A stretch of 49,676 nucleotides of DNA from Hyphomonadaceae bacterium (GTDB lineage Bacteria; Pseudomonadota; Alphaproteobacteria; Caulobacterales; Hyphomonadaceae), in assembly GCA_016714495.1 (NCBI GenBank), contig JADKDU010000015.1:1-49676 (forward strand), read 5' to 3'. Below are positions 19,962 to 29,139 of this stretch, one piece after another. The notes beneath the pieces were generated by a model. It saw nothing but the letters and a program-made list of their open reading frames with translations. It did no database searches and was not told the DNA's origin. Within the stretch, counting starts at the first letter, position 1; each line of letters opens with the position of its first letter. The position numbers and the translations under genes were made by a program.

Positions 19962-19983
19962 CCCTGACTCCGGACAGTCAGGG
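19962..19983. terminator. hairpin at the abiEi truncation junction
   Basis: A perfect 8-bp stem (CCCTGACT and AGTCAGGG) encloses a 6-nt loop CCGGAC, just where abiEi homology ends. There is no T-run, so terminator function is uncertain; it may be part of the mobile junction. Confidence 0.35.
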
Positions 19984-20405
19984 CTCACATTACGTATGGC
20001 GGCACTGGGGCCCTATCCGGTCATTCAGCCAGCCCGAACTATCGCGCCCTGTTCATGCGCCCGGCTCCGCCGCCGCATAGACGCGCGAACGATGGCGATG
20101 TCAGGTTCAAGCGTTGGGCTGTTTGCGGGTGAGCGCGGGCGCCATACGCGCTCCGCCTGCGCCAGCTTCCATCCCCAGCCGGCGCGCCGTCTGGATTGTG
20201 GAAGAGGTGCCGCAAGATGATCCTCGGTTTGCGACGAAATCAATGTTGTTTCGATAGATTCAGCGTCATGACTCGCACGGCAGTTTCGGCCAAGCGACCC
20301 AATTTGGGTGAAGGGTGCCGACGTTCCGTTACGACATGCGTCTTCGGCTTAGGAACGATTAAACCACTGGCGTTCAGGATTGATCGCGAGCAGGGCGGAC
20401 CATTT

Positions 20406-20417
20406 GGGGGGGGGGGG
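20406..20417. repeat. G12 homopolymer tract
   Basis: Twelve consecutive G residues occur about 50 bp upstream of the receiver gene start. The duplicate copy has only five G at the same place (28136-28140), followed by the same CGGGC. This could be a slippage-prone phase-variable tract or an assembly artefact. Confidence 0.6.
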
Positions 20418-20465
20418 CGGGCTTCATGATGGAGCCTCGCCGGCGCGAGGGACAGGACTTAGGCA

Positions 20466-21315
20466 ATGGCGATTTCACCACGCATACTGGTGGCTGACGC
20501 GGCGCGTAACACACTTGGTATGATCTGCGACGTTCTTCGCAGCGTCGGACACCGTGACCTGATACAGGCCGCAAGCGAGGCGGACCTTCGCATACTGGTG
20601 GACCGGCACCGGCCACGGATCATCCTTATGACGGCCAACTTCCCCGGCCTCTCAGGCTTGAGCTTCGCCAGTCAAATCCGCAATGGCTACAACTTTGTGC
20701 CGCGCGAAACCTCCATCATCCTGACGACGGAAGCTCCGACGCGTTCATTCCTGGAGGGCGGCTCGCACCGTGGGCGTGGATGAAATTGTCGCGATCCCCT
20801 TCACAACGCAGACGCTGATGGCGCGGGTCCGGTCGGTGATCGAACGACCGCGCCCGTTTGTCGACTGTCCGACCTATGTCGGTCCCTGTCGCAGGCGGCT
20901 GATGTTGCAGGACTACAAGGGCCCCTTGCGACGCGCGCGGGATCCCACCAGGGAGCCTGACGCCGGTCCATTGTGGAGCGCTGAGGGCAATCGCTCGGCT
21001 GTTCGGCTTTGTGTGCAGAAAATGAGCGAGTACCGGAAGCGGCTCGAGCCGGATCAACACAACAAGCTGCGGGAAGTCTATCAGTCAGTCATGAAGCTCG
21101 AAACGCGGTCAGATCAGGATGGGGATGCACTGCTTGGAGACGCCGCGAGATCTTTCGGCTGCTATTTCTCGAGATTGAGCCCCGGGCAGGCGCCGGACCT
21201 GGGAATTCTCAACGAACACATTGAGGTTCTTCATTCGCTCGCTCTTGGCGGCGAGATCGAGGTCGCCCAGCGCCTTGCCCTCGTCGCGAGCCTGCATGCC
21301 AGCGTCGAGGCCTAG
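20466..21315 (+). pseudogene. receiver-like protein, copy 1 (one frameshift)
   Basis: With one extra G removed near 20757 the frame gives about 282 aa. The N-terminal third resembles a CheY-like receiver (RILVADAARNTLGMICDVLR, GHRDLIQAASEADLRILV, PGLSGLSFASQIR). The phospho-acceptor Asp is replaced (IILMTANFPG where L-L-D-x-x-M-P is usual) and the conserved Lys-Pro is Ile-Pro (AIPFTTQTL), so phosphorylation is unlikely. A YVGPCRRR motif links to a helical C-terminal domain (YRKRLEPDQHNKLREVYQ and SLALGGEIEVAQRLALVAS). It may act as a constitutive or ligand-sensing receiver. The second copy is intact at this frameshift but broken elsewhere. The frameshift lies in a run of Gs. Confidence 0.6.
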
Positions 21316-21422
21316 CTGGCGACGGTTACAGTTGCATCATCGGACGAGGAGAGCGCGAAGCGCGCCGTTGCCTGATTGCTGTGAGGTGGCGACTCTGAGC
21401 GCGAGAGTGCCAATGTCTGAGA

Positions 21423-21535
21423 TTGGGCGACGAGCCGCCGCAACGCAGCGTCATCGGTGAATGGCTTAACTGGATCGACTCAGCCGGATTGCCACATTCT
21501 GTATTCGGCGGCACCGGGGCCCTAAGCTGCCGTTC
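21423..21535 (+). repeat. dispersed repeat, type a (upstream of vWA gene)
   Basis: It begins AATGTCTGAG-ATTGGGCGA and continues with GCCGCCGCAACGCAGCGTCA, an ATGGCTTAACTGG variant of the internal copy, then GATCGACTCAGCCGGATTG and a GGGGCCC-centred tail. All family members point the same way. It joins the receiver module to the vWA gene. Confidence 0.75.
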
Positions 21536-21598
21536 GAACAATCGTTCTGAATAAGGGCCTCTCGACTCCTCAACGCCAAATACTGGTATTCGCCAGCA

Positions 21599-22393
21599 TT
21601 GATGCTAATCTTAGCGAGTGATGAAAAGTTTGGGAGTGCAGCCTTGTCCTCCTTCAATCTCGGTGAAATCGCCGCCGCAAGTCTCCGCCTCCGGCGCGAA
21701 GAAGATCAAGCGGGGACCGACCCGACCGACACGGCATTCAAACTCAGAGTTCTGCTCGGAGCGGTAGTCGCCGCGGCGGTTGCAGCTCTTGCTGCTTGTG
21801 GCCTTGTTACCTCCACCAACCGATCCGTATTCATACTGTTTGATGTGTCTGGCAGCTATGCCAAGAACGCGCCTGCTTCCGTGAAGCTGGCAAACCTGAT
21901 GATTGCCGATCTCCAACCCGGCGATTGGCTAGCGGCCAGTCAAATCTCCACCTGCTCCTTCTCGGAAAAAGAAATCATTCTTCAGCGACAACTTCCTGAA
22001 ACACCGAGCTTGGCCTCGTCCACCAAGCGCGAGCTGTTCGCTCAACTCACCGCCTATGCTGGCCAGGTGAAGTCGAGCGGTTACACCGACATCCACGGCG
22101 CACTCGCTCAGGCCGCATTCGAGCTACGCCAGCGACCTGAGAAGGCGCGATACATTGTGATGTTCTCCGACATGATCGAGGACTATTCGAAGAAGTGCGA
22201 TACCTCGAAGGTCGAACTCGACCTTACCGGCATTCACGTAGTTGCTACTAATGTCGTAAAGTCGAACCCATCCGACCCAGAGGCATATTTTGCGCGGCTG
22301 AACAGATGGGAGAAGATCGTGACGGACGCGGGCGGTATTTGGCAGCTTGTGGTTTCGCCCGATCAGCTTCCTAAGATCGTAACGCTGAGCTAG
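21599..22393 (+). CDS. vWA-domain lipoprotein-like secreted protein
   Basis: The 264-aa frame contains a hydrophobic helix (VLLGAVVAAAVAALAACG), ending in a lipobox-like LAAC at about residues 63-66, then a von Willebrand A fold with the metal-binding start FDVSGSY (D-x-S-x-S), a possible T (YTDIHGALAQ) and an Asp (IVMFSDMIEDY). The 47 residues before the membrane helix are unusually long for a signal peptide, so the true start may be further in, though no ATG is available there. Such proteins bind metal-dependent protein partners outside the cytoplasm. It is followed on the same strand by a second vWA-like gene (DUF1194), and the two may act together. It lies 60-170 bp after a dispersed repeat. 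Confidence 0.65.
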   Translation: MMLILASDEKFGSAALSSFNLGEIAAASLRLRREEDQAGTDPTDTAFKLRVLLGAVVAAAVAALAACGLVTSTNRSVFILFDVSGSYAKNAPASVKLANLMIADLQPGDWLAASQISTCSFSEKEIILQRQLPETPSLASSTKRELFAQLTAYAGQVKSSGYTDIHGALAQAAFELRQRPEKARYIVMFSDMIEDYSKKCDTSKVELDLTGIHVVATNVVKSNPSDPEAYFARLNRWEKIVTDAGGIWQLVVSPDQLPKIVTLS

Positions 22394-22621
22394 TTGACTG
22401 GACGGAGGGTTTTGAGCGGACCGTCATTGCAGCTCGCCGGGGGCCGTTGGCTGGCCGCCCGCTCCCATTCCGCCAAGCGTGCCAGAGGCAACGCTGTCTT
22501 TGAAGAAGCGGGCCGGGACCCACGGACCGGTCACAGTGGGAACCGAAAGGATGATAACGTGCTTCGTCAAATTGGGGTAGCCTGAACCGCCCCGGTAACC
22601 CCGGAGGCCATTTGGTTTTGG

Positions 22622-23522
22622 TTACGCAGCGATAGCTGTTTCCTCCAGCGATGCAAAGTAGGCGGCTTCTGCCTCGGCAGGCGGGACGTTGCCGATGGGC
22701 TCGAGCAGCCGGCGATTGTTGAACCAGTCGACCCATTCGAGCGTGGCGAACTCGACGGCCTCGAAGCTGCGCCACGGTCCGCGCCGGGATCACCTCGGCC
22801 TTGTAGAGCCCGTTGATCGTCTCGGCGAAGGCGTTGTCGTAGCTGTCGCCGACGCTGCCGACCGAGGGCTCGATGCCCGGCCTCCGGCCAGGCGCTCGGT
22901 GTACTGGATCGACACGTATTGCGACCCCGGTCGGTGTGATGGACGAGGCCGCCACCGGAGCGGGCCGGCGATCATGCAGCGCCTGCTCGAGCGCATCGAG
23001 CACGAAGCCTGCGTGGGCCGAGCGAGAGACACGCCAGCCGACGATCTTTCTGGCGTAGGCATCGATGACGAAGGCGACGTAGACGAAGCCAGACCAAGTG
23101 GCGACATAGGTAAAGTCGCTGACCCAGAGCGTGTTCGGCGCCGCGCCTGGAACTGGCGGTTCACCTGATCCAGCGGGCAAGGCGCCGCCTTGTCGCTGAC
23201 CGTCGTGCGGATGCGGCTTGCCGCGGATAACGCCCTGCAGCCCCATGGCCCGCATCAGCCGCGCCACCGTGCAGCGGGCGACGTCGAAGCCCTCGCGCCT
23301 GAGCTGCCGCCACACCTTGCGCGCGCCATAGACCTCGAAGTTCTCGGCGAACACCCGCAGGATCTCGAGGCCTCAGCCATGCGTCGCGCTTGGCCCGCGG
23401 CCGCGTCTAGGGATCGGCCCGCCGCGCCACGTGCACGTAGTAGGTCGACGGAGCGATCGGCAGCACCTTGCAGATCGGCTCGACCCCGTAGACCCCCGGT
23501 GATCGTCGATGAACGCGATCAT
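22622..23522 (-). pseudogene. IS3 transposase OrfB, frameshifted
   Basis: The ATG at 23522 overlaps the orfA stop (ATGA), the usual -1 arrangement of IS3 elements. Pieces in order: MIAFIDDHR, VYGVEPICKVLPIAPSTYYV, VYGARKVWRQLRREGFDVAR, the catalytic core start NTLWVSDFTYVATW (first Asp) and VIDAYARKIVGWRVS (second Asp), SYDNAFAETINGLYKAEVI (catalytic Glu), and the end PPAEAEAAYFASLEETAIAA. Several single-base indels break it into at least four frames, so the copy should not make transposase unless the indels are sequencing errors. Confidence 0.85.
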
Positions 23523-23848
23523 GGCTTGAACCGGCGGTCGAGCTCCGCCTGGGCAAAATACGCGCTGGCCTTGCGCAGGATCTCGTTGGCCTGCCGCAGC
23601 TCGCGGTTCTCGCGTTCCAGCGCCTTGATCCGCTCGCGCTCCTCGGTCGACAAACCAGCGCGAGCTCCTCGATCCCGCTCGTCCTGGACGACCCAGTTGT
23701 GCAGCGTCTGCGCCGAACACCCGATCTTCGCCGCGATCGACACGATCGCCGCCCACTGCGAGGCGTGCTCGGCCCCATGCTCCATCACCATCCGGACCGC
23801 TCGCTCGCGGACCTCAGGCGAATACTTCGCCCTATGCTTCTTGCTCAT
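23519..23848 (-). CDS. IS3 transposase OrfA
   Basis: The 109-aa OrfA has the IS3-type helix-turn-helix domain (YSPEVRERAVRMVMEH and IAAKIGCSAQTLHNWVVQDE) followed by a leucine-zipper-like coiled coil (RIKALERENRELRQANEIL). It normally binds the terminal repeats and is fused to OrfB by programmed frameshifting. It looks intact apart from an unusual RDRGARAGLSTEE linker, a possible local indel pair. Confidence 0.88.
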   Translation of the reverse strand: MSKKHRAKYSPEVRERAVRMVMEHGAEHASQWAAIVSIAAKIGCSAQTLHNWVVQDERDRGARAGLSTEERERIKALERENRELRQANEILRKASAYFAQAELDRRFKP

Positions 23849-24796
23849 GGCTCCACTTTCTCAAGAAAAGGAGCCTCCGGCAAATTCGGGGCGGTTCAGC
23901 CTTGTTTGCGTGCTCGGCTTTGCTTGCCGGCCTGAGCTCTTCATCCGCGCAGAGCGCAAGGATTCAAGCGGTGGATCTCGAGCTGGTACTCGCGGTCGAT
24001 ATTTCTCAATCGATGGATTTCGACGAGCACACGCTTCAGCGCAATGGATATGTCGAGGCGTTTCGCCACAAGGACGTGATCAACGCGCTGATCTCAGGGC
24101 CGCGGGGTCGCATCGCAGTGACGTACATGGAATGGGCGGGCGACTTTCAGCCGATTCAACTGATCCCGTGGACCATCATCGATGGCGAAAAGGCGGCGCT
24201 TTCCTTCGCGGACAGGATCGCGGCCGAGCCTGTCTACGGTGAGCAGCGAACGTCAATCTCCACTGCGCTTTACGAGGCGGCGAGGTTGATCGACGACAAC
24301 GAGTTTTCTTCCCACCGCCAGGTGATCGACGTGTCGGGCGACGGGGCCAACAATGCCGGCCCTCCGGTCGAACGGGCGCGAGACGACGTGCTCAAGCGTG
24401 GCATCATCATCAATGGCCTGCCGATCATGCTGGGCAAGCCGATGGAGTTCTACGACATCGAACACCTCGACAGATACTACAGGCATTGTGTCATCGGAGG
24501 GGAGGGGCTTTTATTGCGCCGGTTTTCAACCTGAAGCAGCTTTCGGCGACGATCCGCAAGAAGCTGGTGCTGGAGATCGCCGGATTGGAGAGCGATCCCG
24601 CACTTTTTCCTGGCACGGCGCCAATTCAGTTAGCCAAAGCCCAGCTTGCAACAGCCTACGGGAACGCACCGCCTATGCGCGTGCAGTTGAAACTCCCGAC
24701 GGAAAAGGCGGACTGCTTCGCGGGTGAGAAGGCCATGAACCGCAGTCGAGGGTTTGGCCGCTTTCCCAACCAATAAGAGCGGCATCTGGCCGGACC

Positions 24797-25795
24797 CTAG
24801 AGCCAACCACGCCGTTTGAAGAAAAAATAAGGCAGGATCGCCGACAGGATCATCAGGCCGACCGCAAACGGATATCCCAGCGGCCAGGCAAGTTCAGGCA
24901 TGAAATCGAAGTTCATTCCATAGATCGACGCAATCAACGTCGGCGGGAGGAACACCACCGCGGCCACCGAGAATATCTTGATGATGCTGTTCTGCTCGAT
25001 GTTGATCATGCCCAATGTGGCGTCGAGCAGGAAATTGACCTTCTGCGACTGGAATGTTGCGTGATCCGACAGGGACTCCACGTCACGCGACAGCGTCTTC
25101 ACGCGTGCAATGACGTCCTTGCTAGCCTTCTTGTCCGTCATTGTTGTCAGGAAGAAGGTGCATAACCGTCTGATCGTGATCAGGCTGTCGCGCACGTGGG
25201 AAACGAGATCGCCCTTCCGCCCGATGCCGACGAGAACGCGCTGGAAGTCAGTTGAGCGAACCACGGCCTTTTTGCCGCCTGCGCTCTGCTGAATCGTGAC
25301 GCCCGGCCGGAAGATGTCCTTCGACAGCACTTCAAGATCGTGTGTCGTTCGCTCAAGCACGTCAGCCAGACGTTCAATGCTTGCTTCCAAAAGGCCAACC
25401 GCAATGCCGCCGGCGCTCGGACAGGCGATTCCGACGCGCTGACCGCGAGCCGTATATGCGCCAAAGGTGCGCGGGTCTTCATACCGCACCGTGATCAGGC
25501 GGTTGCCGAATACAATGAACGTAATGGGCGAGATCACAACGTCGTCGGAATCCGTATGGGACAGGATGGTGGCGGTCATGAACGTCGCCCCGCCTTCCTC
25601 ATACAGGCGGCTCGATAGCTCGATCTCCTGCATTTCCTCGCGCGTCGGCACATCAAGGCCGGCCTGCCGTTCAACCAGCGCCTCTTCCTCTGGGGTGGGG
25701 CGGAAAAGGTCGATCCAGATTGCGTCGTCCGGACGACCGAGAGAGTCGCCGAGCGGAACGAGTTTGCCGCTATTGATCCCAAAGACTGTGATCAT
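24797..25795 (-). CDS. corA: CorA-family magnesium/divalent cation transporter
   Basis: The 332-aa protein has the CorA layout: a soluble alpha/beta N-terminal funnel, the long stalk helix (about residues 190-275), and two C-terminal membrane helices with the selectivity motif YGMNFDFMPEL between them, ending in the basic KRRGWL. The homopentamer passes Mg2+ (and Co2+/Ni2+) across the inner membrane. It is intact and convergent with the DUF1194 pseudogene. A dispersed repeat begins about 190 bp behind its start. Confidence 0.93.
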   Translation of the reverse strand: MITVFGINSGKLVPLGDSLGRPDDAIWIDLFRPTPEEEALVERQAGLDVPTREEMQEIELSSRLYEEGGATFMTATILSHTDSDDVVISPITFIVFGNRLITVRYEDPRTFGAYTARGQRVGIACPSAGGIAVGLLEASIERLADVLERTTHDLEVLSKDIFRPGVTIQQSAGGKKAVVRSTDFQRVLVGIGRKGDLVSHVRDSLITIRRLCTFFLTTMTDKKASKDVIARVKTLSRDVESLSDHATFQSQKVNFLLDATLGMINIEQNSIIKIFSVAAVVFLPPTLIASIYGMNFDFMPELAWPLGYPFAVGLMILSAILPYFFFKRRGWL

Positions 25796-25984
25796 GGTCG
25801 ATCTCCTCTGCCGGCGTTTGGAGTCGTTTCGGGATGTCTATTGATGTGTTGCGGCTGGCTCTGGACGCGTCGTTGCGCGGCGCGTGTGAAGCCGGGTCGC
25901 TCCTAAGCCCACTCCACCGCCGTTACAAGCGCTGATCGCTGGCATGGCGACCGGCCGCGGGCAACACGAATAGAACGTCAGGAA
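25796..25984. other. corA upstream region
   Basis: This is the promoter region for corA (leftward). Nothing further is recognised; it ends AACGTCAGGA at the head of the next dispersed repeat. Confidence 0.4.
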
Positions 25985-26095
25985 TTGGGCGAGCTCCCGC
26001 CGCAACGCAGCACCGTATCTGAATGGCCGCACTGGATCGACTCAGCCGGATTGCGGCGAATGCCGGCGTCCCAAGGTAGTCATTCAGCGCGCCGT
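25985..26095 (+). repeat. dispersed repeat, type a (head of TIR module 1)
   Basis: TTGGGCGAGCTCCCGCCGCA opens it; GAATGGCCGCACTGGATCGA and CTCAGCCGGATTG follow. It lies about 160 bp upstream of the TIR gene start. Confidence 0.75.
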
Positions 26096-26251
26096 GCTTT
26101 CCAACTGGGGGCAGCAGGGCGACTTACTCTCACTCACCTGCTGCAATCAGCATGAAGCGGAGGGGCGGAGTACAGGCTCCAAGCGCAAGCCAACGGGCCC
26201 GAAGACATGCGGCTGTACCTGTTGTAGAATGCGGCATCATGGGGGTCCCTC

Positions 26252-27506
26252 GTGGCGGGTCCTGAAGTCAGAGCATTTCTTTCTTATCGGCACGGACGGA
26301 TCGACTGCCGAGGAAGTCGACGCCCACAGGACCTGGGTCGAAGCCTTGGTTGGAGGTCTTCGAGCCCGTGGCGTCCGCGTCATTTGGGATGACGATATTC
26401 GAAAAGCGCTCGTGCAGCACTCGAGCATAGACCCCAGAGAGCTTCCGCTTTGCGCGGAAGTATCACGTGCTTTCACGCTACTCGCAAAAGCGTTCGTACC
26501 GGTTGTGACGCCGGCCTATGTTGATCGGCTGGGGCTTGGGGACGGTGAAGAGCAACGTGCAATACAATACGGCGTCGTGTTTGAGGAGTTTCAAGGCGGG
26601 CTTGGTTGGCGCAAGCAGGTCCGATTGCGGCCCTCCTTATCCTGGAGAAAGGAGAGCAAAGGAAGTGCAACTTGGTCTGATCGGCGGCACGTTGTGTGCG
26701 AAAACAGCCTACGATTTTCGTGGTGATGATGCAGAGTTGTTTGAGCATCGACTCGACGCCTTAGCGGAAGCCATTCGTCAGGCCCAGACTTATCCCAACT
26801 ACTTCGCATTGTTCGAACCAGAACCGTTCTGCAATTTCTACATCGCCTGGTCGCGCAACCGGTTTCCCGAGCGTGCGCGTGCGCCGATAAGCGTCTGGTG
26901 GTTTAACACCGGCGCTGCAAGCGAGTTCGTCCCAGAAGTCGCTAAACTGGCATTGATCCAGAGGGTCTTGATCCCAACGAGCCCATCAATCGAGAAACAT
27001 CGCGCCTCAACAAGCTTGCTGCAGTCGCAGCCGAGCCTTCTGCCTACGAAGTTGCGCAATATGTGGCCATATAGCGCTGAAGGCGCTCCGCCCCGTGTCG
27101 GCTGGGAGTACTTGGAAGCCGCAGTGATGTTCGCAGAAAAGACGTTGGGACGGGATGACCTTCAGGGCGAGATCATCGACCGCGTCCAGTTGCACAATAA
27201 TGTTGCTGCCGCGCATGTCCGGATCGGTGAAGAAACTGGGAGCGGCGCTTTTCTGGACCGTGCGGTGAAGCAGATCCGGCTTGGCCTCGCTCTGGCTCCG
27301 GCCGAGGCTTGGGGCGAACGAATACGATTGTTTCTTCACCTCGGACTGGCTCACGGGACCCAGTACAAACTGTTTGGTGATCCAGCCGCGTTGGCAGAAG
27401 CGAAAGCCGCATATCAAATCGTGGAGCCGATATCTCGCCCAATCTGGGATCGGACGAGAAAATTTGGTCCGATAGAGCGTCGTTGGGCCCATCAGACTTG
27501 CAATAA
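26252..27506 (+). pseudogene. TIR-like/helical-repeat protein, copy 1 (frameshifted)
   Basis: Combining both copies gives an open frame of about 418 aa from a GTG with GGGGG upstream. The N-terminal part looks like a TIR/SEFIR domain: VRAFLSYRHVDGS (box 1), RTWVEALVGGLRARGVRVIW followed by DDD (box 2), then FVPVVTPAYVDRLG and a helix with AIQYGVVFEEFQ, a candidate for the NADase-type Glu. A middle alpha/beta region has WSRNRFPERARAPISVWWFN. The C-terminal half is helical and TPR-like (YLEAAVMFAEKTLG, IDRVQLHNNVAAAHVRIGEE, RLGLALAPAEAWG). TIR proteins often act as NAD-consuming effectors in bacterial antiphage defence or as adaptors. This copy has about six small indels, including a lost GT near 26292. 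Confidence 0.65.
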
Positions 27507-27644
27507 CACCATCACGAGAATTGACGCCGTCGACTTCTACCTGCCTCCGCTCCCTTGTGCGTTTGGTTGATCGGCAGGACGGCCCGAATGTCTGAAATAG
27601 GTCGAGTCTTGCCTCGGATTTCCGAAGATTGCGAACGTCTCGAA

Positions 27645-27775
27645 TTGGGCGAGGTCCCGTCGCAACGCAGCGTCATCGTCGAATGACCAATGTGGATCGC
27701 CTCTGCCGGATGGGCACAATCCCGGCTACGGCGACGCCGGGGCCCTATCCGGCCATTCAGCCAGCCCGAACTATC
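27645..27775 (+). repeat. dispersed repeat, type a (between TIR module 1 and receiver module 2)
   Basis: This is the most complete copy: TTGGGCGAGGTCCCGTCGCA, then a small hairpin GTCATCGTCGAATGAC, then CCAATGTGGATCGCCTCTGC, CGGATGGGCACAATC and the tail GGGGCCCTATCCGGCCATTC. A degenerate copy of the head motif (CGAATGTCTGAAATAGG) also occurs about 70 bp upstream, so the motif occurs about three times in tandem. Confidence 0.75.
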
Positions 27776-27784
27776 GCGCCCTGT

Positions 27785-27943
27785 TCATGCGCCCGGCTCC
27801 GCCGCCGCATAGAGCGCGCGAACGACGGCGATGTCAGGTTCAAGCGTTGGGCTGTTTGGGTGAGCGCGGCGCCATACGCGCTCCGCCTGCGCCAGCTCCA
27901 TCCCCAGCCGGCGCGCCGTCTGGATTGTGAAGAGGTGCCGCAA
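27785..27943 (-). CDS. possible small protein, conserved in both receiver modules
   Basis: On the minus strand, opposite in direction to the receiver gene, a frame of up to 52 codons reads LRHLFTIQTARRLGMELAQ, then AERVWRRAHPNSPTLEPDI and AVVRALYAAAEPGA before a stop. The start could be TTG at 27943 or ATG at 27901. Helical, charged, no family recognised. The corresponding region of copy 1 (20053-20215) is broken by indels. It could be a small regulator divergent from the receiver gene. Confidence 0.3.
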   Translation of the reverse strand: MRHLFTIQTARRLGMELAQAERVWRRAHPNSPTLEPDIAVVRALYAAAEPGA

Positions 27944-28189
27944 GATGATCCCTCGGTTTGCGACGAAATCAATGTTGTTTCGATAGATTCAGCGTCAGCG
28001 ACTCGCACGGCAGTTTCGGCCAAGCGACCCAATTTGGGTGAAGGGTGCCGACGTTCCGTTACGACATGCGTCTTCGGCTTAGGAACGATTAAACCACTGG
28101 CGTTCAGGATTGATCGCGAGCAGGGCGGACCATTTGGGGGCGGGCTTCGGATGATGGAGCCTCGCCGGCGCGAGGACAGGACTTAGGCA

Positions 28190-29033
28190 ATGGCGATTTC
28201 ACCACGCATACTGGTGGCTGACGCGGCGCGTAACACTTGGTATGATCTGCGACGTTCTTCGCAGCGTCGGACACCGTGACCTGATACAGGCCGCAAGCGA
28301 GGCGGACCTTCGCATACTAGTGGACCGGCACCGGCCACGGATCATCCTTATGACGGCCAACTTCCCCGGCCTCTCAGGCTTGAGCTTCGCCAGTCAAATC
28401 CGCAATGGCTACAACTTTGTGCCGCGCGAAACCTCCATCATCCTGACGACGGAAGCTCCGACGCGTTCATTCCTGGAGGCGGCTCGCACCGTGGGCGTGG
28501 ATGAAATTGTCGCGATCCCCTTCACAACGCAGACGCTGATGGCGCGGGTCCGGTCGGTGATCGAACGACCGCGCCCGTTTGTCGACTGTCCGACCTATGT
28601 CGGTCCCTGTCGCAGGCGGCTGATGTTGCAGGACACAAGGGCCCTTTGCGACGCGCGCAGGATCCCACCAGGGAGCCTGACGCCGGTCCATTGTGGAGCG
28701 CTGAGGGCAATCGCTCGGCTGTTCGGCTTGTGTGCAGAAAATGAGCGAGTACCGGAAGCGGCTCGAGCCGGATCAACACAACAAGCTGCGGGAAGTCCAT
28801 CAGTCAGTCATGAAGCTCGAAACGCGGTCAGATCAGGATGGGGATGCACTGCTTGGAGACGCCGCGAGATCTTTCGGCTGCTATTTCTCGGGATTGAGCC
28901 CCCGGGCGGCGCCGGACCTGGAATTCTCAACGAACACATTGAGGTTCTTCATTCGCTCGCTCTTGGCGGCGAGATCGAATTAGCCCAGCGCCTTGCCCTC
29001 GTCGCGAGCCTGCATGCCAGCGTCGAGGCCTAG
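28190..29033 (+). pseudogene. receiver-like protein, copy 2 (frameshifted)
   Basis: Same protein as at 20466. This copy lacks two bases near 28234 (AACACTTGG against AACACACTTGG), one near 28633 (GGACACAAGG against GGACTACAAGG) and one T near 28728, each present in copy 1. It has the correct frame at the site where copy 1 is broken. The receiver-like part reads GVDEIVAIPFTTQTLMARV and again lacks the phospho-acceptor Asp and the conserved Lys, so that loss is a property of the family and not of one bad copy. Confidence 0.6.
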
Positions 29034-29139
29034 CTGGCGACGGTTACAGGTGCATCATCGCGGACGAGAGCGCGAAGCGCGCCGTTGCCTGATTGCTGTG
29101 AGGTGGCGACTCTGAGCGCGAGAGTGCCAATGTCTGAGA

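Larger units (their letters stand above)
20003..21430 (+). repeat. receiver module, copy 1 of a 1.4-kb direct duplication
   Basis: This block is duplicated at 27735-29147 in the same orientation with few substitutions but many 1-7 bp indels. It starts in the tail of a dispersed repeat (GGGGCCCTATCCGG) and ends exactly at ATTGGGCGA, the head of the next repeat; flanks differ from there. It contains a receiver-like gene and, on the other strand, a possible small ORF. The first 460 bp carry no other gene. Confidence 0.85.
22583..23898 (-). mobile_element. IS3-family insertion sequence, 1316 bp
   Basis: Terminal inverted repeats start TGAACCGCCCCG at both ends (22583 rightwards and 23898 leftwards) and share CCGGAGGC about 18 bp in. 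The 3-bp target duplication GCC is present on both sides (22580-22582 and 23899-23901), as expected for IS3. Two overlapping minus-strand frames, orfA and orfB, fill it. The preserved target duplication indicates recent insertion, though orfB is frameshifted. Confidence 0.92.
22559..24776 (+). pseudogene. DUF1194 (vWA-like) secreted protein gene, split by an IS3 element
   Basis: A GTG at 22559, with AAAGGA upstream, opens MLRQIGVA. The frame resumes after the IS at the duplicated GCC as LFACSALLAGLSSSSAQS, a signal peptide, then VDLELVLAVDISQSMDFDE, RIAVTYMEWAGDFQ, VIDVSGDGANNAGPPVE and YYRHCVIGGEG. These are hallmarks of DUF1194, a vWA-like periplasmic family. A second lesion, a lost G in a G-run near 24500, shifts the frame; the C-terminal part continues as AFIAPVFNLKQLSATIRKK to the stop at 24776. 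Removing the IS and restoring one G gives about 299 aa. So the gene was complete until the insertion, which falls inside the signal peptide. Confidence 0.8.
25985..27652 (+). repeat. TIR module, copy 1 of a 1.67-kb direct duplication
   Basis: The block is duplicated at 43826-45497 in the same orientation, nearly identical apart from small indels. Both copies start at the repeat head (GGGCGAGCTCCCGCC) and end at ATTGGGCGAG, the head of the following repeat. Flanks differ completely outside. The single gene inside encodes a TIR-like protein. Confidence 0.9.
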
